Origin: JANMEB01 sp041745295
GTDB lineage: Bacteria; Planctomycetota; Planctomycetia; Pirellulales; Pirellulaceae
Reading direction: 5' to 3'
NCBI GenBank assembly: GCA_041745295.1
Contig: JBGTJE010000056.1
Location: 1-64,000 of the forward strand
DNA: 64,000 nucleotides
Positions 53,577 to 63,076 of this stretch are shown here, in pieces (the stretch's first letter is position 1; each line of letters begins with the position of its first letter). A model generated the notes under the pieces. That model was given only the letters and a program-made list of their open reading frames with translations. It did not search any database and was not told the DNA's origin. A program made the translations under genes and the position numbers.

Positions 53577-53604
53577 CGTTCCCATGGTCCTGTGTGGGAA
53601 CGAA
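53577..53604. repeat. Palindromic repeat family D, degenerate copy
   Basis: CGTTCCCA-tggtcctg-TGTGGGAACG resembles the palindrome at 8862-8888 (arms CCCAGG/CCTGGGAACG) with several changes. Confidence 0.4.
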
Positions 53605-53669
53605 CTGTCTTCGATGCTCCGCCTCACAAATGGTCTCGCGGATGCCACTTCTGCCATCCAGGGCGATGG

Positions 53670-53691
53670 TTTCCGGGACTCAGCCCGGAAT
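53670..53691. repeat. Family A right-half remnant
   Basis: TTTCCGGGACTCAGCCCGGA followed by AT equals the right hairpin of the element at 750-846. The left part is missing. Confidence 0.6.
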
Positions 53692-53767
53692 TCGGTCAGC
53701 TTGAATGTGGTTCGGATTTTTGCCGGAAACCTCTAATTCCTTGGCTCCGCGCAGCGTCCCCCGTACA

Positions 53768-55084
53768 TTAGACTTCAAGAAATAATCGCGCGGGCTCTTC
53801 GAGAACCTCTTTGATCGTCTTGAGAAATCCGACAGCTTCGCGGCCATCGACGATGCGATGATCGTACGTCAGCGCGATGTACATCATGGGTCGAATCACG
53901 ACTTGTCCGTCGAGCGCGATGGGCCGCGGTTGGATTGCGTGCAAACCGAGGATGCCGCTTTGCGGAGGGTTGACGATCGGCGTGGAAAGCAGCGAACCGT
54001 ACACGCCGCCGTTGCTGATCGTAAACGTGCCCCCTTCCAAATCCGCCGGTTTGAGTTTGTTGTCTTGCGCGAGTTGTGCGAAAAGTCCGATCTCGCGTTC
54101 GATCTCCGCAAAACTCAGCCGATGTACGTTTCGCAACACGGGCACGACGAGTCCTTTTCCGCCGCCGATGGCGACACCCAGATCGTAAAAATTGCGCGAG
54201 ACAATATCGGTTCCGCGAACTTCCGAATTCACTGCCGGGAAGCGTTTGAGCCCTTCGACCGAGGCCTTTGCGAAGAACGACATAAACCCCAGTTTGACGC
54301 CGTGTTTGGCTTGAAATGGCTCTTGATATTTTTTGCGCAAGTCCATCACCGGCTGCATGTCGATTTCGTTGAATGTTGTCAACAGGGCAGCGGCGCTTTG
54401 GGCTTCGACCAATCGATTGGCAATGGTTCGCCGAATCATGCTCATCGGCGTCACGGTTTCTTGCCGGACGACCGACAAGTTGGCCAATTCGGTTTCGGAC
54501 AGTTTCGCCGGTGCGTTAATCCCGCGCGGTCCAGGCGGTTTTGGCGTAGTTGCGGACGGCGGCGCGGTAGGGCCGGGACCAGTCGGGGCGGGCGCGGCTT
54601 TGGAAGTGGAACTTGGTGCGCCGGTCGGTTGGCGTTGGATCGCTCGTTGCACATCTTCCTTGAGCGTGCGACCACCGGGCCCAGTTGGTTGAACGTTTGA
54701 AATTGGGACCCGGTTATCGTGCACCGATCGTTCGGCGGCTGGCATCACCTGCGTTTGGTCGGACTTGGCGTTTGGTTTTCCCTTCGGCGAGGCGGACTTT
54801 GGCGTCTCCGATTTGGCTTTACCAGCCGGCGGATTTCCCTTGGGATCGAGCTGCGCGATGACTTGGCCCACCTTGGCGAACTCGCCGTCTTGGAAGAAGA
54901 TCTTTTGCAATACGCCGGCCGATGGCGCTGACAGCGACTGCGAAGCCTTTTCGGATTCGACTTCGACGATGTCTTCGCCATTTTCAACCCATTGGCCTTC
55001 TTGCTTCAGCCAATGGGAAATTTGGACCTCTTGGATCGATTCGCCCAATTCCGGGACTTTGATTTCCATCATGTTCACATTCAT
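53768..55084 (-). CDS. sucB: 2-oxoacid dehydrogenase E2 (dihydrolipoyl succinyltransferase type)
   Basis: The protein has 438 residues. An N-terminal lipoyl domain (EIKVPELGESIQEVQI; lipoyl Lys in EVESEKASQSL, about 46) is followed by a Pro/Ala/Lys linker. A peripheral-subunit-binding domain has NVQPTGPGGRTLKEDVQRAI. The catalytic domain begins near residue 205 and ends with DHRIVDGREAVGFLKTIK, which holds the active-site His and Asp (HxxxDG). The IQEVQI and catalytic layout suit OdhB/SucB more than PdhC. Alternative ATGs lie at 55072 and 55069. No E1 or E3 gene is next to it, so its partners must lie elsewhere. Confidence 0.9.
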   Translation of the reverse strand: MNVNMMEIKVPELGESIQEVQISHWLKQEGQWVENGEDIVEVESEKASQSLSAPSAGVLQKIFFQDGEFAKVGQVIAQLDPKGNPPAGKAKSETPKSASPKGKPNAKSDQTQVMPAAERSVHDNRVPISNVQPTGPGGRTLKEDVQRAIQRQPTGAPSSTSKAAPAPTGPGPTAPPSATTPKPPGPRGINAPAKLSETELANLSVVRQETVTPMSMIRRTIANRLVEAQSAAALLTTFNEIDMQPVMDLRKKYQEPFQAKHGVKLGFMSFFAKASVEGLKRFPAVNSEVRGTDIVSRNFYDLGVAIGGGKGLVVPVLRNVHRLSFAEIEREIGLFAQLAQDNKLKPADLEGGTFTISNGGVYGSLLSTPIVNPPQSGILGLHAIQPRPIALDGQVVIRPMMYIALTYDHRIVDGREAVGFLKTIKEVLEEPARLFLEV

Positions 55085-55280
55085 TCAATTGTCGGCGTTT
55101 TCTGTGTCACCTGCCCATGAAGGGTACGAACCGTCGGCCACGAGAAAAGGCCACCTTCATCCTGCCTCATTTTATCGGTTCACGGAACTCCGTTCGACGG
55201 GTCGGAACAAAGCGATTGAGTTAGACGTTACATTCCTTCCATTCGGGGGAATGCCGCATCCGCGGTTCATCGTTCAACCG

Positions 55281-55625
55281 TCACAATCGGTCTCGAAAGA
55301 AGGTTTTTGTTATCCAACCGATCCCGCCGTGAATGGCGGCGACAGCCAGCACCAATCCCATCGCCAACAAGAGGAGCCTGGGCCGAAGAAGGACGATGAC
55401 GAGGGCCAACAAAACCGTGCCCCAGAACCATGGAGGGAATCTTTTCCACAGCGGCACCAATTGAGGCCAGGCCAACGCCAGGGCCAGCATCACCAATCCA
55501 GCACGAGCGCTCGCGCTTGCAAAAAACGAATGACTCGCACCCTGCCAACCGTCGCCGAACGCGACCGCAACGAAAATCGCGATCAAGAGCGTGCCCGCGA
55601 TTGCCAACAGCGAGCGCTGCTTCAT
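55281..55625 (-). CDS. Small polytopic membrane protein, unknown function
   Basis: The protein has 114 residues from the ATG at 55625, which overlaps the stop of the isomerase-like gene by four bases (ATGA), so the two are coupled. Hydrophobic segments are LLAIAGTLLIAIFVAVAFGD, ARAGLVMLALALAWPQLVPLW, WFWGTVLLALVIVLLRPRLL and LLAMGLVLAVAAIHGGIGWI; the last two are separated by a very short link. It is basic at the ends. I do not recognise the family. Confidence 0.65.
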   Translation of the reverse strand: MKQRSLLAIAGTLLIAIFVAVAFGDGWQGASHSFFASASARAGLVMLALALAWPQLVPLWKRFPPWFWGTVLLALVIVLLRPRLLLLAMGLVLAVAAIHGGIGWITKTFFRDRL

Positions 55626-56485
55626 TTGCTGGCCGTGTTCAAGAGTTTTCCCCTTAAGCTTTCCAAAAGTCCAGCGGCGTGCGCGATTTCGGACTTTTGC
55701 CGAAGGGGATCCTGCGGGATCTCCCGTTCGATCGTTAACGGACCGTCGTATCCGATCTGGATCAACGCTCGCAAGAACCGGTCGAAGTTCACGTCGCCTT
55801 GCCCTAGCGGAACTTCTCGTCCCCATTCCATTCCCGGGCGCGCGGCCCAAATCGCGTCCTTGCAATGGACGCTCCGCACTCGAGAACCGATTTGCAACAA
55901 CGCCTCGATCGGTTCCCCTGTCCCATACAAGATCATATTCGCCGGATCAAAATTGACGAACAAATTGGCTGCGCCCACATCGTCGATGAATTTCAGCAAC
56001 GCTTCCGCGGATTCCTGTCCCGTTTCCAAGTGCACGCTTTGACTAAGCTCTCGGCAATAGCGGCACAAATCTTGCGTGGCGGAGACGACTTCGCGGTATT
56101 CGGTTGATCGCGCATCGTGCGGCACGAAGCCCAGGTGCAACGCGACTACAGAGCACTTCAGTTGACCGGCGAAGGCAGCGATTTCTTTCATTTCCGCCAA
56201 TCGTGCCGCGCGAGTGGCGCTAGGTATCAGTCCCACCGTCCGAGCAACGGTGGGAATATCGGCGTAGCTCTCGCCGGCGAAACCGCCGAAAACACATGTG
56301 AGTTGGACTCCCATCTGATCGAGCTGCCGTAAAAACGTCTCGGCATGCGCGGCCGTCCGTGTCGCTTGGGCAGGGGCATGCAATTGGATCGTCGGGATCT
56401 GGAGCTCGCGAACGACTTGCCATCGAACGCCTAGTCCCGCGTCGATACTCGTGAATACGCCAATCGGCCAACGTGGGGAGGTCAT
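55622..56485 (-). CDS. Sugar phosphate isomerase/epimerase-like TIM barrel
   Basis: This 287-residue protein belongs to the AP-endonuclease-2/xylose-isomerase-like superfamily. Visible elements are the opening strand MTSPRWPIGVFTSID, VVALHLGFVPHD, HLETGQESAEALLKFIDDVG (metal-binding Glu), NLFVNFDPANMILY (Asp and Asn) and VHCKDAIWA (His, Asp). The final Glu is in GPLTIEREI. Metal-dependent isomerisation or epimerisation of a sugar is likely. It starts the two-gene unit with the small membrane protein. Confidence 0.85.
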   Translation of the reverse strand: MTSPRWPIGVFTSIDAGLGVRWQVVRELQIPTIQLHAPAQATRTAAHAETFLRQLDQMGVQLTCVFGGFAGESYADIPTVARTVGLIPSATRAARLAEMKEIAAFAGQLKCSVVALHLGFVPHDARSTEYREVVSATQDLCRYCRELSQSVHLETGQESAEALLKFIDDVGAANLFVNFDPANMILYGTGEPIEALLQIGSRVRSVHCKDAIWAARPGMEWGREVPLGQGDVNFDRFLRALIQIGYDGPLTIEREIPQDPLRQKSEIAHAAGLLESLRGKLLNTASK

Positions 56486-56587
56486 AGAGTTTTATACTCA
56501 AGGCGCTGGGCGAAACGCAGTCTCGATAGAGATTAATCCAATCTCGATCGATTCGCGAGCCGGTCGCTACCCCGGGGTGTGATCCCA

Positions 56588-56623
56588 ACAAAAAAACCGC
56601 CGACAAGTCACTTGTCGGCGGTT
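56588..56623 (-). terminator. Rho-independent terminator of the secretin gene
   Basis: A 13-bp stem (AACCGCCGACAAG / CTTGTCGGCGGTT) with loop TCA is followed on the minus strand by seven T (56588-56594). It lies 26 bp past the stop of the secretin gene. Confidence 0.88.
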
Positions 56624-56648
56624 GCAGTTTTACCAAATATTTGACGCG

Positions 56649-59600
56649 TTATCCGCCGAATTGACCGACTTGAATGGCCTCTTCCTCCGCCTGGATAATG
56701 ATGCGTGGAGTCACCATCATCATCAAGCTGGAGGCTTCGCGACCGATACCGACGTTCTTGAACAACCGATTGATGTAGGGAATGTTGCTCAGGAAGGGGA
56801 CACCGCGTTCATTGCGGCCTTCGGACAAGCGCTTGATCCCGCCAATCATAATTGTTCCGCCGTCGGGGACATTAACCGTCGTCGAAACGGTTGTCGTCAC
56901 CAAGGTTGGCAATTGCACCGTGGTGCCTTCGATGATCGTGTCCGTTGGATCATCATCATTGCCACCGTTGCCGCCGGCACCGCCCTGTCCATTTCCTCCC
57001 GTCGTGTCGCCCGTGCCGAACTGGTCGGTGACTCGAGTACTCTCGAAAGTAAAAGTATCAACTTGTGAAATCTGGCTGAAGAATGGAACGAGTGTCATGG
57101 TGATAAATCGGCGGTCGTTCGAAGCCGTGCCTCGAACCGTCAATGACGATCCCTCGGGCATCCAGGATATAACTGGCTGCTGAGCGGCGGCGAAATCGCC
57201 GACGACCGGGATCAAACTCGTGACGAATGGTCGAAACGAGCCATCGAACACCGTCGCGGTTTGACCATTGATCATCGTGACGGTTGGCGCCTGCATGACG
57301 TTGGTGCGCTGATCGCCCTTAGAGGCTTGAATTAGGAAAAAGACTTCGATATCGCTGAGGATTGCGAATCCAAAGTTGGCCGCGGTCGAAGCGTCAAATC
57401 CGCCAAATTGAGGGATCGCTGACGCGAATGAATTTTGGAGAAAACCGACATCCAAGTCCGCCGAAGGCACGAACGTGTTGGTGTTGCCTGGATTCCGCCC
57501 GATGACGACAGTGCCGGGAACCTGGTCCGGCCGAACTCCGTTGAGGGCTTGAACGTTTGCGTGATCTTCGATTTGGAAATCGAAGTCGACGCCGATCCGT
57601 TCAAAGAAGTTGTCTGAGAGGGTAATGAATCGGACCTCGACGACGATTTGGACGTCGTTCAATTCGCGCAGCTTTTCCAACAAGTCCTGGATTTGATCGT
57701 GCACGTCCTGCGTGTTGGTCACAATCAAGCTCAAAGTATTGGCGTAGGCGCGAATCGAGGGGCCTTCTTCTTCCCAGCTCGTCGGCTCGATCACGTTTTG
57801 AATCAATTGGATCAGTTCGGTAAAGTCCGCGGCGGTGATGCCGCCCAAACCTTGGGGAGCCATCTGATTGTAATAGGGAATGCCGGTCCGAGTCGTATCG
57901 TCGTCCAAGCTCATTAGGGGCAAACCTTGCAACGGACTCCCGGGGAGCTGTTGGGCCAAGGCCAGCGGCGAGATGGTCGAGTTCGGTTGCGCTTGACTGG
58001 CCGACAACGGCATTCCGTTCATCGGTTGACTATTTGGCTGAATACTTCCCATCGGGTTGTTCCCGAAGGGATTCATGAAATTCATCATCATCGGTGCCGA
58101 GTTGTTTTGAACGGGGACCACGATGTCGCCGACATAGTACGTTTGTTGCCGGACATTCTTGCGTTCGTAGTCGCGGCTGGTGACCTTGACAACCTGATCC
58201 TCGACGATGAACACTAATCCGGCGTCTGCGATGACTAGTTTCAAGGCGCTTTCCACCGAGATGGGAGAACCGAACGATTTATTGATCGGCAATTCCAGGA
58301 CGTTGGACTGGGCGTCGATTGCCGAGCGATCAAAGATAATGTTGACGCCGGCTAATTGAGCCAAGCGATCGACGGCTGAATTGAGCGGTTCGGCGTTGAA
58401 CGCACCTTGGAATTGTTGTTCGCGAAGCGAATTCCAGATTCGCTCTTCGATCGGCGAGTGGCCTTCGCGCTTCTTCAGCGATTCGCCGCGGATTTGTGAA
58501 AGCCCTTCCCAGGTGTCCGGGTATTCGATTAGTTTGTCGAACGGAGTGCCCGCATCTTCTACGCTGGCGAGAACGTTGACCACGCCTTCCTCTTTTTCAT
58601 CGTTGATTCGATCCAATTCGCCTTGGCGACGGAGAAATTTCGCTTTCCATTCGAGGAACTCGACTTCTTTCATCTCGGGCGCCAGCGCCACGGCTTGTCG
58701 TGCGACGACTTCCGCTTCGGCGAAGCGTTGCTCATCGCAGAGTTTCTCGAATTCTTCGATCAGTTGTTGGACCTTGATTTCGATATCGGTGTTTCGCGTT
58801 TGTCGGGTGTTGACTCCTTCGGAGCGCAGGCGGTTGGTTTCTTCGCGCTCGATTTCGGCAATGTTGTCGTGAATGTACTGCGACATTTCTTCGATGTCGC
58901 GGTCGACGATCACCAACAACGGGCGCTTGGAGTTATCCGACAAATTGGAGCTCGCGATTTGTTCCTGAAGTTCGCTCAAGTGCCGCAGCGCGCCGCGAGC
59001 GTCCTTGTCGTTGAGCATGCGCTCGGCGGTAGCGCGTTCACGGAAGACATCCGACTGGAGTTTGCGGAACAAGGCGGCCTCCTGGTCGGTCGCGGCGTCT
59101 TGCGGTTGGGTGCCGGCCAATTGCGTCAAGTTTTCTTGCAGCGATTGCCGTGTCGCGGGATCGAGATGTTCGCGATAAGCATACGCCATCTCGAAGTATT
59201 TCTTGGCGTCTTGGGTGTCGTTCGCACTCATCGCGTCCATCCCGCTGCGATACATTTGCGTTGCGCGCTGTTCCGGCGAATCCTCGTCGCTTTCGTTGTC
59301 GACGACTTCGTTGTGCGTGGTGTCTTTGGCGGGGTCGTAGCTGGCCTGGGCTACGTTGTTGGTCTTCGTCTCGGTATTCCCGGCCAGGACGAGCGATCCG
59401 CGTTGCTCGAGAGCTTCGTTGACCTTCAATTCGAGTTCCCAAGGCCGCAGATCATCCGCAGCGAAACTCGCGTCGGGAACTTGCAAGGCTTTCGCTTGCG
59501 TGGTGAGCGATTTGGCCAAATCCAACTTGCCTTGGTCCATCGCCAACTGCGCTTGGGAGAGAAACTTGGTGGCTTCGGCTTTCGCCTGGGCGAAATGCTC

Positions 59601-60380
59601 GCTCGACGCAGCGGCACTTCCGCGGGCCTGATTCAATCGAGCCATCATTTGATCGGGGGTCGCTTCGCTGGCTCCATAAGAAGTCGGAAAGGCCTTGGCA
59701 TCCCAAATCACCTTTTCCGCGGTTGACCAATCGGCATACTTCATCAGTTCTTCGGATTGTTCCAGCAAAAACACCGACGCGTCGTGATTGAATTTTGCTG
59801 CGTCGCCGGCAGCAGCCAATTCGGCCAGTGCGTTTTGGCGATCGATCATCGCCTGAACGCGAGCCGGCGAATCGGTTTGCTGACTGAAGTCAACGTTGGA
59901 TGCCAGCGCATCTTGCACGAATGCTTTGGCGGACTGCAAATCACCGACGGCGAGGGCGCGGCGAGCTTCCCACAGGTACGTCGGTGCCGCGGCGACTGGT
60001 CCAACGACAGAAGGAGCTTCCGAGTCCGTCGCCAAGGGTGCAGCGGAGTCGGCCGAGTGACTCAGGGCTTCGAGCTCTTCGCGGGCTTGCGCTGGCGTGT
60101 AGGCCAAGGTAACCGTCGCGGGCATTTGGGTTGCTATTTTTTCCGCATACTCGATGCAAAATTCGGCCAAGCGATACTGGCCGGACTGCATCGCCTGCTT
60201 CGCACGCACCAGCCATTGCTCGACGGTTTGCCGTGGTGTATCGGTTTGCAACGCCGCAGTCACCGGCGAGGCATACGCATTGGTTTGGGCCGCAACGTGT
60301 GACGAATCCCAATCGAAACACGAGGGCGACAATCCGCCAGCAAGAAAAATAAACGCAAAAGTTTTTAGGGAGGCTCTCAA
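56649..60380 (-). CDS. TPR-containing secretin (type II/IV pilus secretion-like outer-membrane channel)
   Basis: The protein has 1243 residues. The start is a TTG (60378-60380) with GAAGGAG eight bases upstream and a signal peptide (LKTFAFIFLAGGL). Residues about 40-640 are helical and TPR-like (EQWLVRAKQAMQSGQYRLAE, RFAEAEVVARQAVALAPEM), with Ala-rich repeats. N-domains follow from about 690 (NSAVDRLAQLAGVNIIFDRS, VESALKLVIADAGLVFIVED). The secretin core ends the protein (NVPDGGTIMIGGIKRLSEGR, FLSNIPYINRLFKNVGIGRE, LMMMVTPRIIIQ). It should form an outer-membrane ring channel. The N-terminal TPR module is much larger than in GspD or PilQ. It has its own terminator. Confidence 0.88.
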   Translation of the reverse strand: MRASLKTFAFIFLAGGLSPSCFDWDSSHVAAQTNAYASPVTAALQTDTPRQTVEQWLVRAKQAMQSGQYRLAEFCIEYAEKIATQMPATVTLAYTPAQAREELEALSHSADSAAPLATDSEAPSVVGPVAAAPTYLWEARRALAVGDLQSAKAFVQDALASNVDFSQQTDSPARVQAMIDRQNALAELAAAGDAAKFNHDASVFLLEQSEELMKYADWSTAEKVIWDAKAFPTSYGASEATPDQMMARLNQARGSAAASSEHFAQAKAEATKFLSQAQLAMDQGKLDLAKSLTTQAKALQVPDASFAADDLRPWELELKVNEALEQRGSLVLAGNTETKTNNVAQASYDPAKDTTHNEVVDNESDEDSPEQRATQMYRSGMDAMSANDTQDAKKYFEMAYAYREHLDPATRQSLQENLTQLAGTQPQDAATDQEAALFRKLQSDVFRERATAERMLNDKDARGALRHLSELQEQIASSNLSDNSKRPLLVIVDRDIEEMSQYIHDNIAEIEREETNRLRSEGVNTRQTRNTDIEIKVQQLIEEFEKLCDEQRFAEAEVVARQAVALAPEMKEVEFLEWKAKFLRRQGELDRINDEKEEGVVNVLASVEDAGTPFDKLIEYPDTWEGLSQIRGESLKKREGHSPIEERIWNSLREQQFQGAFNAEPLNSAVDRLAQLAGVNIIFDRSAIDAQSNVLELPINKSFGSPISVESALKLVIADAGLVFIVEDQVVKVTSRDYERKNVRQQTYYVGDIVVPVQNNSAPMMMNFMNPFGNNPMGSIQPNSQPMNGMPLSASQAQPNSTISPLALAQQLPGSPLQGLPLMSLDDDTTRTGIPYYNQMAPQGLGGITAADFTELIQLIQNVIEPTSWEEEGPSIRAYANTLSLIVTNTQDVHDQIQDLLEKLRELNDVQIVVEVRFITLSDNFFERIGVDFDFQIEDHANVQALNGVRPDQVPGTVVIGRNPGNTNTFVPSADLDVGFLQNSFASAIPQFGGFDASTAANFGFAILSDIEVFFLIQASKGDQRTNVMQAPTVTMINGQTATVFDGSFRPFVTSLIPVVGDFAAAQQPVISWMPEGSSLTVRGTASNDRRFITMTLVPFFSQISQVDTFTFESTRVTDQFGTGDTTGGNGQGGAGGNGGNDDDPTDTIIEGTTVQLPTLVTTTVSTTVNVPDGGTIMIGGIKRLSEGRNERGVPFLSNIPYINRLFKNVGIGREASSLMMMVTPRIIIQAEEEAIQVGQFGG

Positions 60381-60838
60381 CGCAACTCTCCTTCTTCGTT
60401 ACCCAATTCCCAGAATCAAAATTGTTTATCTCTATTTGGCGAGCCTTTTGTTCATCAAAAGCTCAGTGAATCAAAAATTTCATTCAGAAAAGAATGAAGG
60501 CATTGCAGTTACTTCGCGCTAATAGCAACGCGATTACATCGCGCGATCCATCGCCGTCGCGCGCTGGCGGTGGTTAAATAGGAAGTGATGGTAAGCGCGT
60601 CAAGATCGTTTTCAGCGCGGCGTTGTCAGCGCCGCGCCACATCGGTCGCTGGTTTCATGCTCGGCCTCAATCGCCGACGATGGCGGCGTAAACGAGTAGA
60701 GCCGCGCGGAATGGAAGGTTGCGCGAAAGCAGCGAAGATCTCATCGCGAATCGCTGGCGCGAGCATCATCGCGGTAACGAAAAAAGCCCCGCGAGTCTGC
60801 GGGGCTTGGATAATTCGTCATTCGATTGAAAAATGTGG
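60381..60838. other. Intergenic gap between secretin and next pilus-type gene
   Basis: The gap holds a very stable hairpin (GCGCGGCG at 60615-60622 / CGCCGCGC at 60630-60637) and the terminator at 60780-60807. The secretin promoter must be near 60381-60560 on the minus strand. No gene is recognised. Confidence 0.45.
60780..60807 (-). terminator. Rho-independent terminator of the 713-residue gene
   Basis: AAGCCCCGC and GCGGGGCTT form a nine-base-pair stem with loop GAGTCT. On the minus strand it is followed by six T. It is 32 bp past the stop at 60839. Confidence 0.85.
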
Positions 60839-62980
60839 CTATTGATTTCGTTCTCGGCCGCCTCTCGCACCGCGTCCCCCGAGGCCACCATCATCTTGCT
60901 CGGGTTTTTTCTTTTCTTTGACTTCCGGTGCCGCATCGGTGAGCAATTCGTCGTCGGCATAAATTCCATGTCGATACTCCATGCGATCGCCCAATTCATT
61001 GCGGACTTCGAGCCTGCCGTCTTCCCCCATCACGAGAATTTCCGACGGTTCGAAATAGGTCTTCTCCGCCGTCGAGAAGGGCATTTTCTGTCCGCCGATC
61101 ATGTCGACGACGAACGAATTGGTCGAAAACTTGACGCCGTTTTCTTCGGTCCCTTCCTCGATTAATTCTCGTTTGACTTCATAGACTTGGCGGTCGATCG
61201 GGTTTACGACGTGGGCCGCACTTCGAAAATTCATGACCGTTCCACGGTGAACTTTTCGGGGCACGGGAATTTGGACGTTCAATGCCGGATCCCATTTCTT
61301 TACGACCACGTTGACCTGTGGCTCATCGTCAAAGTAAATCACGCCTGCGGCGCTTTGTTGCAACCCAGTTTCGACGCGGCCGGCCACAACTTCGGCATTC
61401 GCGTGCGGGATTCGGACCCACTCGGTCGGTTCGCTCCAGTCAGACGGCCGGGACTTTTTCAAGAACTTGATTGGCGCGGGCGGATCGGGTTGTGCCTCTT
61501 GATCCGCAATTCGTTTGCGCACTTTGGGTTCGACGTCCATATAGGTTAGATCGTAAGGATCGCCTACGTTCACTGGATTATTGGAGGGGCTGTTGGTTTG
61601 ACGATTGCCCCGCGTTCCCCGAGATGCACCGCCCGTGCCGGCCACCGCTTCGTCTTCGCCGGATGCGCCGACTTGTCCACCGCTGGTGGCGACGATTTGA
61701 TCTTTGTTCCAAACGCGGTCATAGACTTCGCGCTCGGGGTCATTCGGGTCCGCGAGCCAAACCCGAAAGCGATATTGAGCCTCTTCGCCGGGGCTCACGC
61801 TCATGTCGACGAAGCGGATCAATTTGTATGGGGCAAGTTTTTTTTCGTCCACTTCGGTTTTCGACGCATCGGACTCCTTGGGTTGGTTTTCAAAATCCTG
61901 AAGCTTGATCGCTTCGCTGCTTTTGACGACGACAGCCGGACCGTCGTCGATAACCTTCTCGACAATTACCGGGGTTTTGGCTGCGGCAAAATAAGTTTTG
62001 TAGTCCAACCACACAAACGGTGGAATCTTGACCGTCAAATACGGGTCGACGTATGGTTTTTCAATAATTTCCGGAGCAGTTGCTGCGTAGACGTTTTTAA
62101 TCAGGTCTTCCGTGACGTATTTGGTGACATCTTCCCATTCGGTTTCCTGGCCATCGACGCGCTTCCGTCGTTCGACTTGAAGGTAGACGTAATACGGTTG
62201 ATCGCGCAATTCGTTGTACTTGATTGAATCTCTGAACTTTTCATATTCCCGGGCCTGCAATTCATGCGGGAAAAGCCCCGTCACGGCAACGGCCGAAACG
62301 ACCAACGAGGTATGTTCGTCTGGATTGAGACCCAATTTTGCCGGTGAAAGTCCGGCAAACTCCGATCTCATCACATCGCTGACGATGACCTCAACTTTTT
62401 TATCCCCCGTTTGCGGTCGGACGGGATTGCGCTTTGTGCCGCCGCGACCTCCCAAAAGGAAGTCTTCGGTTTCGTCCTCTTCGCTACCGGGTGCCCTTTT
62501 CTCCACGCGCCTTATTTCGATGAGCTCGCTCCACAGATCGCGACGGTGGCCAGTGCCGTCTATCGGCCGCTGGATGAGCACCGTTCCGATGACAATTTCG
62601 GCATGCGCGTCGATTGGGTTTTTGATTTCTGGATCGGACCTGAGGCCGCGCGTTGCGGCCTTCGTTCCCAAGAATCGCGTCATCAGGTATGGTTCAAACT
62701 CAACGCTTGGAGTAGACGCAATCTTTTCGGCCGCTTGATCGTCGGCTTTGCGGAAGCTGGCAATTTCCGTCCAGCTATCGGCGCTTTCGATGTAATTTCG
62801 CGCCGCTTGGACGTTTTGTCGAAGCTTAGTCGGGTTGGTCTTATCGTACGGTTTTACGTAACCGAACCAGCAAAAGCCGCCAATTCCCAAAAACGCCAAG
62901 GTGACAATGATCTTTTCCCAGTGCAGGAAAAAAAACCTTTTAAGTTTTTGGTCCAACGATTGACTGCCAATGGTCTTCAT
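60839..62980 (-). CDS. Membrane-anchored pilus/secretion-system accessory protein, unknown family
   Basis: The protein has 713 residues with GGGAGAAATC before the ATG. A single membrane helix lies at about 20-42 (WEKIIVTLAFLGIGGFCWFG), so most of the protein is periplasmic. The rest is rich in beta strands and charged linkers (YVYLQVERRKRVDGQETEWE, YRFRVWLADPNDPEREVYDR), with a Gly/Ser/Asn-rich stretch at about 455-475 (GTGGASRGTRGNRQTN). It ends in a Gly/Arg tail. It lies just before the TPR-secretin gene and after another such gene, as in planctomycete pilus/type II secretion-like loci. A PilO/GspM-like or PilP-like role is possible; I cannot name it. Confidence 0.6.
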   Translation of the reverse strand: MKTIGSQSLDQKLKRFFFLHWEKIIVTLAFLGIGGFCWFGYVKPYDKTNPTKLRQNVQAARNYIESADSWTEIASFRKADDQAAEKIASTPSVEFEPYLMTRFLGTKAATRGLRSDPEIKNPIDAHAEIVIGTVLIQRPIDGTGHRRDLWSELIEIRRVEKRAPGSEEDETEDFLLGGRGGTKRNPVRPQTGDKKVEVIVSDVMRSEFAGLSPAKLGLNPDEHTSLVVSAVAVTGLFPHELQAREYEKFRDSIKYNELRDQPYYVYLQVERRKRVDGQETEWEDVTKYVTEDLIKNVYAATAPEIIEKPYVDPYLTVKIPPFVWLDYKTYFAAAKTPVIVEKVIDDGPAVVVKSSEAIKLQDFENQPKESDASKTEVDEKKLAPYKLIRFVDMSVSPGEEAQYRFRVWLADPNDPEREVYDRVWNKDQIVATSGGQVGASGEDEAVAGTGGASRGTRGNRQTNSPSNNPVNVGDPYDLTYMDVEPKVRKRIADQEAQPDPPAPIKFLKKSRPSDWSEPTEWVRIPHANAEVVAGRVETGLQQSAAGVIYFDDEPQVNVVVKKWDPALNVQIPVPRKVHRGTVMNFRSAAHVVNPIDRQVYEVKRELIEEGTEENGVKFSTNSFVVDMIGGQKMPFSTAEKTYFEPSEILVMGEDGRLEVRNELGDRMEYRHGIYADDELLTDAAPEVKEKKKPEQDDGGLGGRGARGGRERNQ

Positions 62981-63076
62981 GATTTCTCCCGAGTGCCGGT
63001 GGATCCCGAAGGGGTCGTTTATCGTTTCTACAGATTGGAGATGCGAGCGAGTATTGGAGTTCCGCGTTTCCCTGTT

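Larger units (their letters stand above)
53231..53767. other. Intergenic region with repeat remnants, upstream of the four-gene operon
   Basis: No gene is found. It holds the operon promoter (near 53231-53330 on the minus strand), a hairpin ACTCTAG...CTAGAGT (53493-53511), a degenerate family D palindrome (53577-53604) and a right half of family A (53670-53691). The density of repeats suggests a dumping site for such elements. Confidence 0.5.

Noticed and set aside
54765..56042. A 425-codon plus-strand frame across E2 and the isomerase-like gene
   Set aside because: It crosses two real minus-strand genes and a gap; composition and lack of motifs mark it as a shadow.
60585..60845. An 86-codon plus-strand frame in the gap before the secretin
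   Set aside because: It crosses a terminator and hairpin, is very basic and Arg-rich, and has no similarity I recognise.
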